Positions 8,027-15,214 of a stretch of 64,000 nucleotides of DNA are shown piece by piece. The stretch lies in assembly GCA_965216915.1 (NCBI GenBank), contig CBDCGS010000010.1, positions 744,001 through 808,000 of the forward strand, written 5' to 3'. This stretch comes from CBDCGS01 sp965216915. GTDB lineage: Bacteria; Pseudomonadota; Alphaproteobacteria; UBA828. The first letter of the stretch is position 1. Every line of letters begins with the position of its first letter. The position numbers were made by a program, and so were the translations under genes. Below the pieces are notes generated by a model. It searched no databases. It worked only from the letters and a program-made list of their open reading frames with translations, and had not been told where the DNA came from.

Positions 8027-8992
8027 TCAATCGAGAAGCGCGCGGCAGGCCGCCGCGATGTTGGCGGCGCTCATGCCGTAGCGCGCGCGCACGCGATCGG
8101 TGGGCCCGACGATGGCGAAGGCATCGGGCATGCCGACCATGCGCATGGGCGCGGGATGCTCGCGGGCCAAAAGCTCGGCGACCGCGCCGCCGAGGCCACC
8201 GGTGAGGCGGTGCTCCTCGGCGGTCACGATGCCGCGGGTTTCGGCGGCGGCGGCGAGAATCGCCGCATCGTCGAGTGGCTTGATGGTGTGCATGTTGAGC
8301 ACGCGCGCGCCGATCCCCTCCGCCGCGAGGCCGTCGGCGGCCTCCAACGCCATCGAGACCATGCAGCCGCAGGCAATGATCGCGACATCGCTGCCGTCCC
8401 GCATGCGCTCGGCCTGGCCGACCGTGAAGCCCGCGTCGACAGATGTCACCGGAGGCTCGGGCACACGGCCGCCGAGCCTGAGGTAGACGGGGCCGTCGAT
8501 CTCGTTCGTTGCGAAGGTCGCGTGCCAGGCCTGATGCGCATCGGCCGGCACGAGCACCGTCATGTTGGGAAAGCTCCGCATGACCGCGAGGTCCTCGATC
8601 GCGTGATGGGTGCCGCCCGAGACGCCGAGCGAGACGCCGCTCGCCGCTGCTCCGATCACGACGCGCTGATTGGCGTAGGCGACGTCATTGCGGACCTGTT
8701 CCATCGAGCGCGCGCCGATGAAGGGCGCGTAGCCGCATACAAACGCACGGAGCCCCGTTGTCGCGAGGCCCGAGGCGATGCCCATCGCGTTCTGCTCGGC
8801 GATCCCGACATCGATTACCCGCTCGGGCGCATGGTCGATAAATCCGCGAAGGCCGATGAGGTCCAGCGTGTCGGCGCCGACGGCTACGACGCGCGGATCA
8901 TCGCGCGCGATCTCGGTGAGCGCGAGCCCGAAGGCCAGGCGGGACTGGTCCTGGGCGGCGTCAACCCAGGCGGGCACGGCAGCATCGGTCAT
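8027..8992 (-). CDS. Transketolase, C-terminal subunit (split type)
   Basis: A 321-residue subunit carrying the pyrimidine-binding and C-terminal domains of a two-chain transketolase. Key stretches are VIDVGIAEQNAMGIASGLA, with the glutamate that activates thiamine diphosphate, GGTHHAIEDLAVMRSFPNMT, and a C-terminal VTAEEHRLTGGLGGAVAEL. The start at 8992 overlaps the stop of the N-terminal subunit gene by four bases (ATGA), so the two chains are translationally coupled. A longer in-frame reading to 9472 would lie over that subunit gene and was rejected. The pair should move two-carbon ketol units between sugar phosphates in the cytosol. Similar split enzymes also serve secondary routes, so housekeeping status is not certain. 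Confidence 0.9.
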   Translation of the reverse strand: MTDAAVPAWVDAAQDQSRLAFGLALTEIARDDPRVVAVGADTLDLIGLRGFIDHAPERVIDVGIAEQNAMGIASGLATTGLRAFVCGYAPFIGARSMEQVRNDVAYANQRVVIGAAASGVSLGVSGGTHHAIEDLAVMRSFPNMTVLVPADAHQAWHATFATNEIDGPVYLRLGGRVPEPPVTSVDAGFTVGQAERMRDGSDVAIIACGCMVSMALEAADGLAAEGIGARVLNMHTIKPLDDAAILAAAAETRGIVTAEEHRLTGGLGGAVAELLAREHPAPMRMVGMPDAFAIVGPTDRVRARYGMSAANIAAACRALLD

Positions 8993-9831
8993 GACGGCTC
9001 TCCAAGCGCAGACATCGCCTCGTCGTAAACCTCTTCGGGCACGGCACCGTTGTGCCAGCGAAAATCCCCTTCCGCGAAAGGTGCGCCCTTGCCCTTCACC
9101 GTGTGGGCGATGAGAAAAGAGGGCGCGTCGGCCGCGTAGGGCAGGGCGTCCAGCGCATCGACGAGCGCGTCCATCGCGTGGCCATCGACCTCGCGCACGG
9201 CCCAGCCGAAGGCGCGCCATTTGTCGGCGAGCGGCTCGAGCCCGAGCATCTCCGCGATGCTCCCGCTCTGCTGAATCTTGTTGTAGTCGACGATCGCGAC
9301 GAGATTGGCGAGACCGAGATGCGAGGCGGCCATCGCCGCTTCCCAGTTCGAGCCCTCCTGCAGCTCGCCGTCGCCGAGCATCACCACCGTGCGGAAGTCG
9401 CGCTCTTGCAGCTTGGCCCCGAGCGCCATCCCGAGCGCGATCGAGAGGCCATGGCCGAGCGCGCCGGTGCACATCTCGACGCCCGGCACCTTGATGTCGG
9501 GATGCATGCCGAGCTGGGACTCATAGCCATAGAAGGTGTCGAGGATGCTTTCGTCGATGAAACCGGCTTGCGCGAGCGCGGCGCCGAGCGCCGGATTGGC
9601 GTGACCCTTGGAGAGCACGAAGCGGTCGCGGTCGGGCCAGTCGGGCTCCTCGGGCCGGATGCGGAGATAATGGAAATAGAGCGCGGCCAAGAGATCGGCG
9701 GCAGAAAGGGAGCCGCCGACATGGCCGGCGCCCGCCGCGCGCAATGCGCGCCACGTGTTGCGCCTGATCTTGAGCGCCTCGTTCCGAAGGCGTGTCAGGG
9801 TCGCCTCGCGATTGCTGGTCACTGTTGGCAT
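8989..9831 (-). CDS. Transketolase, N-terminal subunit (split type)
   Basis: A roughly 280-residue subunit holding the thiamine-diphosphate pyrophosphate domain. The TPP motif is visible as GDGELQEGSNWEAAMAAS followed by VDYNKIQQSG, and substrate-channel residues as GHVGGSLSAADLLAALYF and VLSKGHANPAL. I place the start at the ATG at 9831, which has GAGGGAG directly before it (spacing is tight). The alternative ATG at 9858 has no ribosome site but adds only nine residues. It pairs with the downstream C-terminal subunit through an ATGA overlap. Upstream in the same orientation lie a small unknown gene, a SnoaL-like gene and a glycosyltransferase. Confidence 0.9.
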   Translation of the reverse strand: MPTVTSNREATLTRLRNEALKIRRNTWRALRAAGAGHVGGSLSAADLLAALYFHYLRIRPEEPDWPDRDRFVLSKGHANPALGAALAQAGFIDESILDTFYGYESQLGMHPDIKVPGVEMCTGALGHGLSIALGMALGAKLQERDFRTVVMLGDGELQEGSNWEAAMAASHLGLANLVAIVDYNKIQQSGSIAEMLGLEPLADKWRAFGWAVREVDGHAMDALVDALDALPYAADAPSFLIAHTVKGKGAPFAEGDFRWHNGAVPEEVYDEAMSALGEPS

Positions 9832-9885
9832 CTCCCTCGATCGTGGCCGCGTGGACATAGCAGCGCCACGGGCTTGGCCGCTGCC

Positions 9886-10155
9886 TTAAGGTTTATCGTC
9901 TCCGCCGGTGCGCGGCAGCGTGATGACCCGGCCGCCGTCGGTGCGGGGGTCGAACTTGTAGCCTTTCCGCACCTCGATGTTCCGCAGCATGACCGCGAGC
10001 GCAGTCACATCGAACGGGTCGGGTGCGGTCGGCGTTTCATATTTCGCCTTGAGGCTGTGAAGCATCTCGATCTCGTTCGGCATCAGTGCAGCCTCGCGCG
10101 CCGCCAAATCGTCGAGGAGGCGTTGAACCTCGAGATAGTCGGCAAGTTTCGCCAT
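9886..10155 (-). CDS. Conserved-looking small protein of unknown function (89 aa)
   Basis: I do not recognise this protein. It is 89 residues, hydrophilic, with an N-terminal amphipathic helix (LADYLEVQRLLDDLAAREAA), a short helix (LMPNEIEMLHSLKAK) and a basic C-terminal part (EVRKGYKFDPRTDGGRVITL). It has no signal peptide or membrane segment. It starts 10 bases after the upstream SnoaL-like gene and has a GAGG upstream of its ATG, so it looks like a real coupled gene rather than a chance reading frame. It ends shortly before the transketolase N-terminal subunit. A possible role as a partner of the SnoaL-like protein is only suggested by the spacing. Confidence 0.65.
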   Translation of the reverse strand: MAKLADYLEVQRLLDDLAAREAALMPNEIEMLHSLKAKYETPTAPDPFDVTALAVMLRNIEVRKGYKFDPRTDGGRVITLPRTGGDDKP

Positions 10156-10165
10156 CGGGTGCGCC

Positions 10166-10651
10166 TCAGTCAGCAGGCCTCAGCTTTTCCAACCCGACCC
10201 AGCCGTTGGGCAGTTCGATGTTGAAATTGAACAGGATGTCGAGCTTCTTGATGAACCAGGTTCCGCCGATCCGCACGAAATCGTCGCGATAGTCGATGAG
10301 GATGAGATGGCTTTTCTTGCTGCCATTCTCGCCCGCGAGGGTCGCCGGCAGCAAGCAGCGCCATTTCGCGCGCGCCACGTCGCCGTCGATATCGATGATC
10401 TCGTTCATGCCGACATGCGCACAAAAGGGTATCCCCGCCGAGGCGCCGTTGAAGAAATCGCGGATCGCCTCGCGCCCTTCATAGTGGCCGAGCTCCTCGT
10501 TCGACCACACGCCGTCCTCGGTGAAGAGAGGGGCGATCTTGTCGCCGCGGAGCCCCGTGTCGTTGTAGTGCCAATAGGTGTGCTTGAGCCGGGTAATCGC
10601 GAGCGTTGCCTCGACCTGCTCGAAACGCTTCATCATGTCTTGATCGGTCAC
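10166..10651 (-). CDS. SnoaL-like nuclear transport factor 2 family protein
   Basis: A 161-residue NTF2-fold protein of the polyketide-cyclase/dehydratase type. Its plan is an N-terminal helix (MMKRFEQVEATLAITRLKHT), a catalytic-site-like YWHYNDTGLRGDKIAPLFTE, GREAIRDFFNGAS, a His-containing strand (FCAHVGMNEIIDIDG) and a final sheet (GTWFIKKLDILFNFNIEL). I chose the GTG at 10651 because AAGGAG lies nine bases upstream; the ATG at 10696 lacks a ribosome site. Members of this branch often process aromatic or steroid-like substrates, but no activity can be assigned. It is followed after 10 bases by the small unknown gene. Confidence 0.8.
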   Translation of the reverse strand: MTDQDMMKRFEQVEATLAITRLKHTYWHYNDTGLRGDKIAPLFTEDGVWSNEELGHYEGREAIRDFFNGASAGIPFCAHVGMNEIIDIDGDVARAKWRCLLPATLAGENGSKKSHLILIDYRDDFVRIGGTWFIKKLDILFNFNIELPNGWVGLEKLRPAD

Positions 10652-10739
10652 TGATCGTGTCTCCTTCGTGCGACGGTGCTCACACCGCGCGTGCATTATG
10701 GGACGGACACCACGCGGCGCAACGTCGCAGGGCCGGCGG

Positions 10740-11894
10740 TCATGGGGCGTCGAGGAGGGTGGCGTAGACCTCGAGCGTCGCGGCGATCGCTCTCGTCTCG
10801 TGAAATTCGGTCTCGGCGCGACGCCGGCTCGCGGCGCCGAAGCGCATGCGCATCGGCGGATCTTCGATCAGGCGCCGCAGCGCCGCGGCCAGTGCCGTCG
10901 CATCTCTCGGCGGCACGAGAAAGCCGGTCTCGCCATCGGTCACCACCGCGCGGCAGCCGGGCGTATCGGTGGTGACGATCGCGCAGCCGGCGGCCGCAGC
11001 CTCGAGCAGCGCCTTGGGCATGCCCTCCCGATAGGAGGGGAGGCAGACGATGTCGGCGGTCGCGAAGATCCGCGCCATGTCGGTGCGCCAGCCCCAGCAT
11101 TCGACGGCGCCCTCTCGCTCCCACAGCTCGACCGTCGCCTGCGGGATCGAATTCGGATTGCCGGGATCGGGGCTGCCCACTAGGGCGAACCGCGCCGCGA
11201 CACCCGCGGCTTTCAGTGCGCGCGCGGCCTCCACGAACTCGGTCACGCCCTTGTCGCGCAGCAGCCGTGCCGGCAAGACGACGAGGCAGGGCTCGGTTTC
11301 CTTCGGCCCTGTCGCAAACGCGTCGGGGTCGACGCCGACACCCGGAATCACCCGCACCGCGGGCGCGCCGATCAGTCCGTCGCGCAGGAAAAGCGCCCGA
11401 TCGTCCTCGTTCTGCAGGATCAGGATGCGCCGGCGTCCGCGCAGCGCGACGCGCAGCACGCGCTTCACCACCGATTTGATGAGGCGCGTGCGCCGGCCGG
11501 ATGCGGTGTAGAGGAAGCCGAGGCCCGGGAGGGCGTTCACCACGCGGCGCGGCCCAGTGAGCCAGGCGGCGAGCGAGCCGTAGATCACCGGCTTCATTGC
11601 CACGTGGTGGACGATATCGGGCCTTATCGTGAGGTAAAGCCGGGCGAAACGAACGATGGTGACGAGCTCACGCAGCGGATTGAGCGCGGCGCGGTCGATC
11701 GGAAAGGGCACGACATCGATCCCGGCGGCGCGGATCGTCGCGGCATCTTGGTTAACGCGCGTCGCGACCGTCACCCGGTAGCCCGCCGAGACCGCCGCGC
11801 GTCCAAGCGCCAGGCGGTGGGAAACGAAATACCAGTCTTCGGTCACCACGAAGAGAATATGCGGGCGGCGGGTCATCCGTTCGAAGGGGGTCAT
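10740..11894 (-). CDS. Glycosyltransferase family 4 protein
   Basis: A 384-residue GT-B fold glycosyltransferase. The N-terminal domain begins RRPHILFVVTEDWYFVSHRL, and the C-terminal nucleotide-sugar domain carries LVVLPARLLRDKGVTEFVEA and the E-x7-E signature EGMPKALLEAAAAG. The pattern HVAMKPVIYGSLAAWLTG with ALPGLGFLYTASG resembles transferases acting on lipid-linked or capsule/exopolysaccharide sugars. Donor and acceptor are not predictable. The reaction is retaining glycosyl transfer on the cytosolic face of the inner membrane. No other polysaccharide genes are adjacent. Upstream is a divergent aminotransferase; downstream, after 88 bases, is the SnoaL-like gene. Confidence 0.88.
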   Translation of the reverse strand: MTPFERMTRRPHILFVVTEDWYFVSHRLALGRAAVSAGYRVTVATRVNQDAATIRAAGIDVVPFPIDRAALNPLRELVTIVRFARLYLTIRPDIVHHVAMKPVIYGSLAAWLTGPRRVVNALPGLGFLYTASGRRTRLIKSVVKRVLRVALRGRRRILILQNEDDRALFLRDGLIGAPAVRVIPGVGVDPDAFATGPKETEPCLVVLPARLLRDKGVTEFVEAARALKAAGVAARFALVGSPDPGNPNSIPQATVELWEREGAVECWGWRTDMARIFATADIVCLPSYREGMPKALLEAAAAGCAIVTTDTPGCRAVVTDGETGFLVPPRDATALAAALRRLIEDPPMRMRFGAASRRRAETEFHETRAIAATLEVYATLLDAP

Positions 11895-11996
11895 CGGCCG
11901 GTGACGCTGATAAGCCGCTTCCGTCGGATGCCGTCAAGATGCGATGATCAACGGCGGCGGCACAGGATCATTGCTTAGGACGGCGAAGGAGCGGTC

Positions 11997-12926
11997 ATGG
12001 ACGGCATTGCATACAAGAACGGGCGCTACATACCGATGGAAGAGGCCAACATCCACATCCTGGATCCGGCCTTCACCAAGAGCGATCTCGTGTTCGATGC
12101 GGTCTCCGTGTGGGACGGGAAGTTCTTCCGACTCGACGACCACATGAAGCGGTTCGAGGCCTCGTGCGACCATGTGCGCATGGCGCCGCCCGTCTCGTGG
12201 GATGAGGTGCGGCACATTCTCGCGCAGTGCGTCGACCGCGCCGGTCTCGATGAAGCGCTGGTGTGGATGATGTGCACGCGTGGCCGCTACGCCGGCGGCG
12301 CGGCGATCGGCGACCCGCGCGAATGCGAGAACGAGCTGATCACCTACGCGGTGCCGTTTTTCTATGTCGTCCCCAAGGAGAAGTTCGAGACCGGCGCGCA
12401 CCTCTGGATTGCCGACACGGTGCGCCGCGCCCCGGATATCGCGATCAACCAGCGCGCGAAGAACTACAACCGCATGGACCTGACCGCGGCCCAGTTCGAG
12501 GCGCTGGATGCGGGCGCGGATGCGCCGGTGCTTCTCTCGACGGATGGCTATTTGACCGAGGGGCCGGGCTTCAACGTCTGGGTGCTGAAGGATGGCAAGG
12601 CGTACACGCCGGGCGAGAACCTGCTCGAGGGCATCACGCGCCTTGCGGTGTTCGATCTCTGCCAGGAGATGGGCATCAACGCATCGGCGACGGAGATGAC
12701 GCCGGAGGACCTCAAGGGCGCCGACGAGGTGTTTCTCTCCTCGACGGCGGGCGGCATCGTGCCGGTCACGCGGGTCAACGACCAGCCGATCGGGAATGGC
12801 GCGCCGGGCATCACATCCGGCCAGCTCCAGGAGCTCTATTGGGCCAAGCGGGCCGAGGGCTGGTGCGCGACGCCCGTGGCATCGCTGCTCGCGCCGCCCA
12901 TGCCGCAGGCGGCGAGCGCAGAGTAG
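11997..12926 (+). CDS. Class IV (BCAT/D-amino-acid type) PLP aminotransferase, copy 1
   Basis: A 309-residue fold-type IV aminotransferase. The PLP lysine is in QRAKNYNRMDLTAAQFEAL, the cofactor-binding Glu lies in YLTEGPGFNVWV, and the phosphate-binding Thr/Ser cluster is SSTAGGIVPVTRV. The N-terminal FDAVSVWDGKFFRLDDHMKR is shared with two other copies in this window. GAAGGAG precedes the ATG. Related enzymes transaminate branched-chain or D-amino acids; the substrate here is not determinable. The C-terminal 25 residues are an Ala/Pro extension. The gene stands directly upstream of hyuA/hyuB on the same strand, separated by 169 bases with possible operators. A role in the same catabolic route is plausible but unproven. 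Confidence 0.9.
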   Translation: MDGIAYKNGRYIPMEEANIHILDPAFTKSDLVFDAVSVWDGKFFRLDDHMKRFEASCDHVRMAPPVSWDEVRHILAQCVDRAGLDEALVWMMCTRGRYAGGAAIGDPRECENELITYAVPFFYVVPKEKFETGAHLWIADTVRRAPDIAINQRAKNYNRMDLTAAQFEALDAGADAPVLLSTDGYLTEGPGFNVWVLKDGKAYTPGENLLEGITRLAVFDLCQEMGINASATEMTPEDLKGADEVFLSSTAGGIVPVTRVNDQPIGNGAPGITSGQLQELYWAKRAEGWCATPVASLLAPPMPQAASAE

Positions 12927-12949
12927 CTGCGGGCCCCGGCGCCGCGCCG

Positions 12950-12962
12950 TCAAACCGTTTGA
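12950..12962. promoter_or_regulatory. Operator-like palindrome (TCAAAC-C-GTTTGA)
   Basis: A perfect 6+6 inverted repeat around a single C lies in the 169-base spacer before hyuA. Its AAAC/GTTT arms recall LacI-family operators, but no regulator gene is nearby to confirm this. It is AT-richer than its surroundings, which makes pure chance somewhat less likely. Confidence 0.35.
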
Positions 12963-13056
12963 GGTGGCTCACGCACTCTGGCATCGTGGTGTGACGAGGC
13001 CTCAGGGAGGCACGGGCGTTTCGCGACCTTCGTCCGGGCGCGGGATGCGATAAATT

Positions 13057-13072
13057 GGTGCAATAAGGCACC
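13057..13072. promoter_or_regulatory. Inverted repeat GGTGC-N6-GCACC just upstream of hyuA
   Basis: A dyad with loop AATAAG lies 24 bases before the chosen hyuA start, in a locally AT-rich segment (GCGATAAATTGGTGCAATAA) that could also hold a -10 element. It may be an operator or a small mRNA hairpin near the ribosome-binding site. No partner regulator was seen. Confidence 0.35.
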
Positions 13073-13095
13073 GAAAAGCGATGGGAGAGGGCGGG

Positions 13096-15144
13096 ATGAA
13101 CGACGCGCCTCACACGGCGGTCCGTGTTGCTTGCGACGTGGGCGGAACCTTCACCGATGTCTGCATCTTGGAGGAGGGTTCGGGCAGCATCCGGGTCGCC
13201 AAGACGCCGACCACACCCGACCCGATCGACGGGGTGCTGAACGGCATCGCCGCCGGCGGCGTCGACCTCAAGGACGTCGTGCTCTTCTCCCATGGCACCA
13301 CGCTTGCGACGAACGCTCTGATCACGCGCAACTTTCCCCCCGCGATCATGGTCACGACCAAGGGCTTTCGCGACGTCATCGAGATCCGCCGCGGCACCCG
13401 TGACGACCTTTGGGACACCTACAAGGAAATGGCAGCGCCCTACATTCAACGGCGCAACCGGCTCGTGGTGACCGAGCGCATCGATTATAGCGGCGAGGTG
13501 ATCGAGCCGGTCGATGAGGATGAGGCGCGCGAGATTGCGCGCATCATCAACAAGCGCGGCGTCAAGACGGTCGCGATCTGCTTCGCCAACGCCTTCGCCA
13601 ATCCCGAGAACGAGCGCCGCATGCGTGACATCCTCGCGGAGCTCGTGCCCGATGCCTCGATCTCGCTCTCGAGCGAGGTCATGCCCGAGATCTTCGAGCA
13701 CGAGCGCTTCTCGACCACGGTCGCGAACGCGGTTCTCGCGCCGGTCGCGGGTGATTATGTGCGCCGCCTCGCCTCGCGCATGAGAGAGGGCGGATACACC
13801 GAAGACGTGTTGCTGCTCCATTCCGGCGGCGGTGTGATGACCGAGAACACTGCCGAGAAGTTTGCGGCACGGCTCGCGGCGTCGGGTATCGCCGCCGGCG
13901 CGATCGCAAGCCGCTTCGTCGCCCAGCTTGCAGGCTACGAGAACTCCATCAGCCTCGACATGGGCGGGACTTCGACCGACGTTTCGCTTTGTGACCGGGG
14001 CAATCTGCGGGTCACCAACGATTGGTACGTCGAGTACGGCTATCCAATCTGCTTTCCGAGCATCGAGGTGCTCACGATCGGCGCGGGCGGGGGCTCGCTG
14101 GCATGGATCGACGAGGCGCGCTCGCTGAGGAACGGCCCGCAGTCGGCCGGCTCGACCCCGGGCCCGGCCTGCTACGGACGCGGCGGCACCGAGCCCACGA
14201 ACTCGGACGCGAACGTCGTCCTCGGCCGGCTGAGCGACAAGCTCGCGGGCGGCGCGGTCGGCCTCGACAAATCTCTCGCCGAGGAAGCGATTAAAAAGAC
14301 TGTGGCCGATCCGCTCGGGCTCTCGGTGGAAGAGGCGGCGGTCTCCATCCTCCAAGTGGCCAATGCCAACATGGCCGACGCCGTGCGCCTGGTCTCGATC
14401 CGCCGCGGCTACGACCCGCGCGACTTCGCGCTCGTGGTGTTCGGCGGCGCAGGGCCGCTCCACGGTGTCGCGCTCGCCCGCGATCTCTCGATCCCGACCG
14501 TGCTCGTGCCGCCGAACCCCGGCGTCACTTCGGCGCTTGGCTGCCTGCTCGTCGACATCAAGCACGATATGTCGCAGATGTACCTCCGCTCGACCGACGA
14601 GGCGAAGCTCGACGAGGTCGATGAGGCCTTCCGCGCGCTTGAGGAGGAGGGCCGCAGCCGCCTTTCGCACGAGGGTGTGACGGACGATCGCATGCAGTTC
14701 CAGCGCTTCATCGACATGCGCTATCTCGGCCAATGGCGCTCGATGTCGATCGCGGTCCCGTCGGACATCACGGCGCTCGACGATGCTATCGCCCAGTTCC
14801 ACGAGGAGCACGGGCGCGAGCACAATTACTCGCGGCCCGATGCCCCGGTCGAGATCTATCGGCTGAGCGTGACCGCAACCGGGCTTTCGCGCAAAGCCGC
14901 GTTCGCCAAGGAGGCGTTGGACACATCGCCCCCGACCCCGACCAGCGAGCGCGCCGTGATCTTCGATGAGGATCCGAAGCCGATCATGACGCCGATCTTC
15001 GATCGCGACACCCTGCACGCGGGAGCGGTGGTCGAGGGGCCGGCGATCATCGAGCAATTGGATTCCACGGTGCTGGTGCCGCCCGGCTTGAAGGCCGAGG
15101 TCGATCCCTGGCACACCATCGTGATGCAGATCCCGACGACTTGA
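13096..15144 (+). CDS. hyuA: Hydantoinase/oxoprolinase family subunit A (HyuA-like)
   Basis: A 682-residue ATP-grasp-like actin-fold subunit of the hydantoinase A/acetone carboxylase beta superfamily. The phosphate-binding motifs are VACDVGGTFTDVCILEEG at the N-terminus, FSHGTTLATNALI, and LDMGGTSTDVSLCDRG in the middle domain; a Gly-rich GSTPGPACYGRGG and FGGAGPLHGVALARDL follow. I prefer the ATG at 13096 because GGAGAGG lies five bases upstream; an ATG at 13081 adds five residues. With the B subunit such enzymes use ATP to open N-methylhydantoin or 5-oxoproline rings or to carboxylate ketones. The substrate cannot be chosen here. The hyuB gene begins 70 bases downstream. Confidence 0.9.
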   Translation: MNDAPHTAVRVACDVGGTFTDVCILEEGSGSIRVAKTPTTPDPIDGVLNGIAAGGVDLKDVVLFSHGTTLATNALITRNFPPAIMVTTKGFRDVIEIRRGTRDDLWDTYKEMAAPYIQRRNRLVVTERIDYSGEVIEPVDEDEAREIARIINKRGVKTVAICFANAFANPENERRMRDILAELVPDASISLSSEVMPEIFEHERFSTTVANAVLAPVAGDYVRRLASRMREGGYTEDVLLLHSGGGVMTENTAEKFAARLAASGIAAGAIASRFVAQLAGYENSISLDMGGTSTDVSLCDRGNLRVTNDWYVEYGYPICFPSIEVLTIGAGGGSLAWIDEARSLRNGPQSAGSTPGPACYGRGGTEPTNSDANVVLGRLSDKLAGGAVGLDKSLAEEAIKKTVADPLGLSVEEAAVSILQVANANMADAVRLVSIRRGYDPRDFALVVFGGAGPLHGVALARDLSIPTVLVPPNPGVTSALGCLLVDIKHDMSQMYLRSTDEAKLDEVDEAFRALEEEGRSRLSHEGVTDDRMQFQRFIDMRYLGQWRSMSIAVPSDITALDDAIAQFHEEHGREHNYSRPDAPVEIYRLSVTATGLSRKAAFAKEALDTSPPTPTSERAVIFDEDPKPIMTPIFDRDTLHAGAVVEGPAIIEQLDSTVLVPPGLKAEVDPWHTIVMQIPTT

Positions 15145-15214
15145 TGGTTGTGATGACGAAAATCGTGAACGAGGCGCGCACCACCTTGCGGCCACCCAGC
15201 AGAGGAACGTGACC

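Noticed and set aside
7898..10224. Plus-strand frames of 376 and 390 codons opposite the transketolase genes
   Set aside because: The minus-strand transketolase subunits have full TPP motifs and an ATGA coupling; the plus-strand products show no recognisable domain.
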